From NCBI RefSeq assembly GCF_026627925.1, contig NZ_JAPNLE010000009.1:62001-126000 (forward strand): 64,000 bases of DNA, given 5' to 3'. The stretch comes from Cupriavidus sp. D39. Its GTDB lineage: Bacteria; Pseudomonadota; Gammaproteobacteria; Burkholderiales; Burkholderiaceae. Position 1 is the stretch's first letter. Every line of letters begins with the position of its first letter. Below are positions 62,501 to 64,000 of the stretch, in pieces. The position numbers and the translations under genes were made by a program. The notes under the pieces are model-generated. The model saw only the letters and a program-made list of their open reading frames with translations, was not told the origin of the DNA and searched no databases.

Positions 62501-63165
62501 TCTACGTGTTCCGCACGCTGGTGAACGAGGACATCCCGCTCAATGCCGGCTGCCTCAAGCCGATCAACGTGATCATCCCCGAAGGCTCGATGCTCAATCC
62601 GCGCTATCCGGCCTCGGTGGTGTCCGGCAATGTGGAAACGTCATCGTGCATCACCAATGCACTGTATGGCGCGCTGGGCGTGGCGGCGGCCAGCCAGGGC
62701 ACCATGAACAATTTCACCTTCGGCAACGCGCGCTACCAGTACTACGAGACCATCTCCGGCGGCAGCGGCGCGGGGCAGGGCTTCAACGGCTGCGACGTGG
62801 TGCAGACCAATATGACCAACTCGCGCCTGACCGATCCGGAGGTGCTGGAATGGCGCTTCCCGGTGCGGCTGGAAAGCTATGAGATCCGGCCCGGCTCGGG
62901 CGGCGCGGGACAGTGGCATGGCGGCAACGGCGGCATCCGCAAGGTGCGCTTCCTGGAGCCGATGACGGCGTCGATCCTGTCCAACAATCGCTTGCATGCG
63001 CCGTTCGGCATGGCCGGCGGCGAGCCTGGCGCCATGGGCCGCAACTACGTGGTGCGGGGTGATGGCACCGAGCAAGCGCTGGGCCATGTCGGGCGTTGCG
63101 AGATGGCGGCGGGCGACATCTTCGTGGTGGAAACGCCGGGCGGCGGGGGCTACGGCAAGGTGTAA
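59515..63165 (+). CDS. Fused hydantoinase A/B (5-oxoprolinase family)
   Basis: 1216 residues from the ATG at 59515 (AAGGAAG upstream). The HyuA half (1 to about 700) has the sugar-kinase/HSP70 fold: [20 protein letters not shown] near the start, then [17 protein letters not shown] and the phosphate site [11 protein letters not shown]. The HyuB half (about 705 on) begins [20 protein letters not shown] and has [30 protein letters not shown], and [20 protein letters not shown]. Such fusions hydrolyse 5-oxoproline or N-methylhydantoin with ATP. The exact substrate cannot be told from sequence. It is the main rightward gene of the catabolic locus. Confidence 0.88.
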   Translation: MSLSLPSSAAVVSDRRRWQFWIDRGGTFTDVVGLQPDGTVVTHKLLSENPEQYTDAAVAGIRHLLGLAPGEPVTPAQVEVVKMGTTVATNALLERKGEPVALFITRGFRDALRIAYQNRPRLFDLNIVLPELLYREVVEVGERLDAQGELVTPLDEAALRADMRRVFDSGIRAIAIVFLHGYRQAAHEQAAARIARETGFTQISVSHQVSPLMKLVSRGDTTVVDAYLSPILRRYVEQVEQQMPGVRLQFMQSSGGLTDAHRFQGKDAILSGPAGGIVGMVRSSQSAGFGRIIGFDMGGTSTDVSHFNGNHPNDFERVFETSVAGVRMRAPMMSIHTVAAGGGSILHFDGSRFRVGPDSAGANPGPASYRRGGPLAVTDCNVMLGKIQPRHFPAVFGPRADAALDRGTVVAKFEALAQAVTEATGDQRSAEQVAEGFIEIAVGNMANAIKQISVQRGHDVTGYTLTTFGGAGGQHACLVADALGMQTVFVHPLAGVLSAYGMGLADRTAMRERAVETRLDDSALPGLQATLDALASEARQELLEQEVAEAQIDVVRRAHLRYEGTDSALVVPFGTLAAMQAAFDAAYRQRYAFLMQGKPLVVEALSVEAIGSSEPPEERLPDPQPRTGGPVPAEQVRMFSGGSWHDTGLFPRDTLRPGDVLPGPAIIAERNATTVVEPGWQAELTARDHLVLTRAVPRPQRRAMGTDADPVMLEVFNNLFMSIAEQMGQRLQNTAYSVNIKERLDFSCAIFDAGGNLIANAPHMPVHLGSMGESIKTVIARNAGHMADGDVYVLNDPYNGGTHLPDVTVITPVFDEAGEEILFYVGSRGHHADIGGITPGSMPPDSTVVEEEGVMIDNFPLVKAGVLDDAGMRALLAGARYPARNIDQNMADLRAQVAANAKGVEELRKMVVQFGLPVVRAYMGHVQDNAEEAVRRVITALKDGAYRYPLDNGAEIQVRVTVDQARREAVVDFTGTSAQLPNNFNAPRAVCMAAVLYVFRTLVNEDIPLNAGCLKPINVIIPEGSMLNPRYPASVVSGNVETSSCITNALYGALGVAAASQGTMNNFTFGNARYQYYETISGGSGAGQGFNGCDVVQTNMTNSRLTDPEVLEWRFPVRLESYEIRPGSGGAGQWHGGNGGIRKVRFLEPMTASILSNNRLHAPFGMAGGEPGAMGRNYVVRGDGTEQALGHVGRCEMAAGDIFVVETPGGGGYGKV

Positions 63166-63444
63166 GGGCCGGGCAGGGCGAGCCGAGGCGCAATGCTTCG
63201 GCTCGTTGCAGGTGCGTCGCGGGCGCGACGAATTTTCATTTCCAACAGATCAGTCTTTCGTCACTTCCTGATTTTCCAATCCATCATTTTCGACAGATCC
63301 GGCACGCGCGGCGTTGCTGCCGGATACATCGCGTTGCAGCAATTTCCTTGACTTATCCTCAGGTGATTCCTAGGTTTATGAAGACCCTGGGATACGAGGC
63401 CATCGCAGCATGTGGTCCTTCCCGGGGGCAAGGGAGGGACCGCA

Positions 63445-64000
63445 GTGACGCCACGCAGCAGATCAATCGTTCTTGGTATCGTATTGATTGGCGCATTGAT
63501 CGGCGCGATCGCCGCGGGCGGGTGTTCCAGGCCGGAGCCTGGCTACGTTCTTGACGAAGCGCGGCAGGCCGGCCGTGGCCCGGAAACGTTCCGGCACGCC
63601 TCTGAAGACTATTTCCACGACATGGATCGTGGCGTCGCGCTGACCCAGGAAGAAATCGCCGGCCGCAATATGTGGCTGGTGTGGAGTGGCGGCAACGACA
63701 GGTTCTGGGACGACATGACGAACTTCACGTTCGGCGCGTTCGACCTGCTCAAGTCCATCAGCTCGCATCCGAGCCAGGGCTATTCCCGCGACACCCGCTG
63801 GCGCTATCTGGGCCTTCTCAACGAGCCCTGCTTCGAGATGCCCACCGGTCCCGATCCGAAACGCTTCAACCTGTGGCTGGATCAGCGGGTCAAGGATTGC
63901 CCGGCCGATCCCTTCGAGAACGAGCAGGCCTATCCCGGGGTCAAGACCGGCGCGCGGGGCACCACGTTCTCCAACGGCGAGAAGCTGCCCGTCGGCTCCT
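63445..64000 (+). CDS. Secreted lipoprotein, partial (runs off window edge)
   Basis: 185 codons from a GTG at 63445 with AGGGAGG upstream. The N-terminus is a lipoprotein signal: IVLGIVLIGALIGAIAAGG, then C27 (GGCSRPEP). The mature part contains HDMDRGVALTQEEIAGRNMW LVWSGGNDRFWDDMTNFTFG and LLKSISSHPSQGYSRDTRWR, with conserved Trp. It recalls secreted c-type-cytochrome-like proteins whose heme motif lies later; none is visible in this part. The function is unknown. Confidence 0.7.
   Translation, partial: MTPRSRSIVLGIVLIGALIGAIAAGGCSRPEPGYVLDEARQAGRGPETFRHASEDYFHDMDRGVALTQEEIAGRNMWLVWSGGNDRFWDDMTNFTFGAFDLLKSISSHPSQGYSRDTRWRYLGLLNEPCFEMPTGPDPKRFNLWLDQRVKDCPADPFENEQAYPGVKTGARGTTFSNGEKLPVGS

Noticed and set aside
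1..64000. CRISPR arrays, riboswitches or rRNA
   Set aside because: No regularly spaced repeats, no conserved riboswitch cores and no rRNA sequence were seen on either strand.

Overview
The window looks like a chromosomal segment of a high-GC betaproteobacterium of the Burkholderiaceae, most likely Cupriavidus or a close Ralstonia relative. The main evidence is the block tig-clpP-clpX-lon, tRNA-Val, tRNA-Asp, ppiD, a PXPV-repeat secreted protein, and general protein similarity recognised by eye. No database search was possible.

Layout. 1-4.7 kb is a scrapyard of mobile DNA: a tyrosine recombinase cut by the window edge, a truncated transposase with its partner ORF, a phage integrase N-terminus, a frameshifted phage HTH protein, two partial copies of a holin-like gene and several orphan terminators. 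4.8-13.8 kb holds small secreted, membrane and hypothetical proteins, an orphan antitoxin-like regulator, a hybrid PAS histidine kinase, a phage-type dNMP kinase paired with an XRE repressor and matching palindromic operators, and a PAS/GGDEF protein. 13.9-20 kb holds dinB with a canonical SOS box and an iron-uptake unit (FecI-like sigma, FecR-like anti-sigma, TonB receptor). 20.3-30.5 kb is core: DUF1488 protein, rlmJ, mnmC, tig, clpP, clpX, lon. Two tRNAs follow. 31.1-41.4 kb is an efflux block between tRNA-Asp and ppiD: a response regulator, sensor kinase, membrane fusion protein and RND pump on one strand, and a MipA-like porin and NodT-type outer membrane factor on the other. An intact IS4-family element sits exactly between the last two genes. 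After ppiD come a lower-GC FlgO/TPR protein, tesA and ybbA with overlapping divergent start codons, and pgi.

50-63 kb is a catabolic locus. An amidase, a TRAP transporter (DctP, DctQ, DctM), a D-amino acid dehydrogenase, an NAD(P)H-hydrate repair enzyme and an EamA exporter run leftward. A MarR-like regulator and a fused hydantoinase/5-oxoprolinase run rightward. A 13-bp palindrome (ACATC-N3-GATGT) occurs twice in the divergent promoter region. The set fits uptake and hydrolysis of a hydantoin-, oxoproline- or amide-type compound followed by oxidation of the amino acid. A lipoprotein gene runs off the right edge.

At least six recognisable genes are broken by a single-base frameshift, mostly in runs of five identical bases (hybrid kinase, GGDEF protein, XRE antitoxin, rlmJ, EamA transporter, DctM), and a seventh, the efflux sensor kinase, probably is too. 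Nearly all are repaired by adding one base. That pattern argues for consensus errors in the sequence at least as strongly as for real pseudogenes, so all are flagged.
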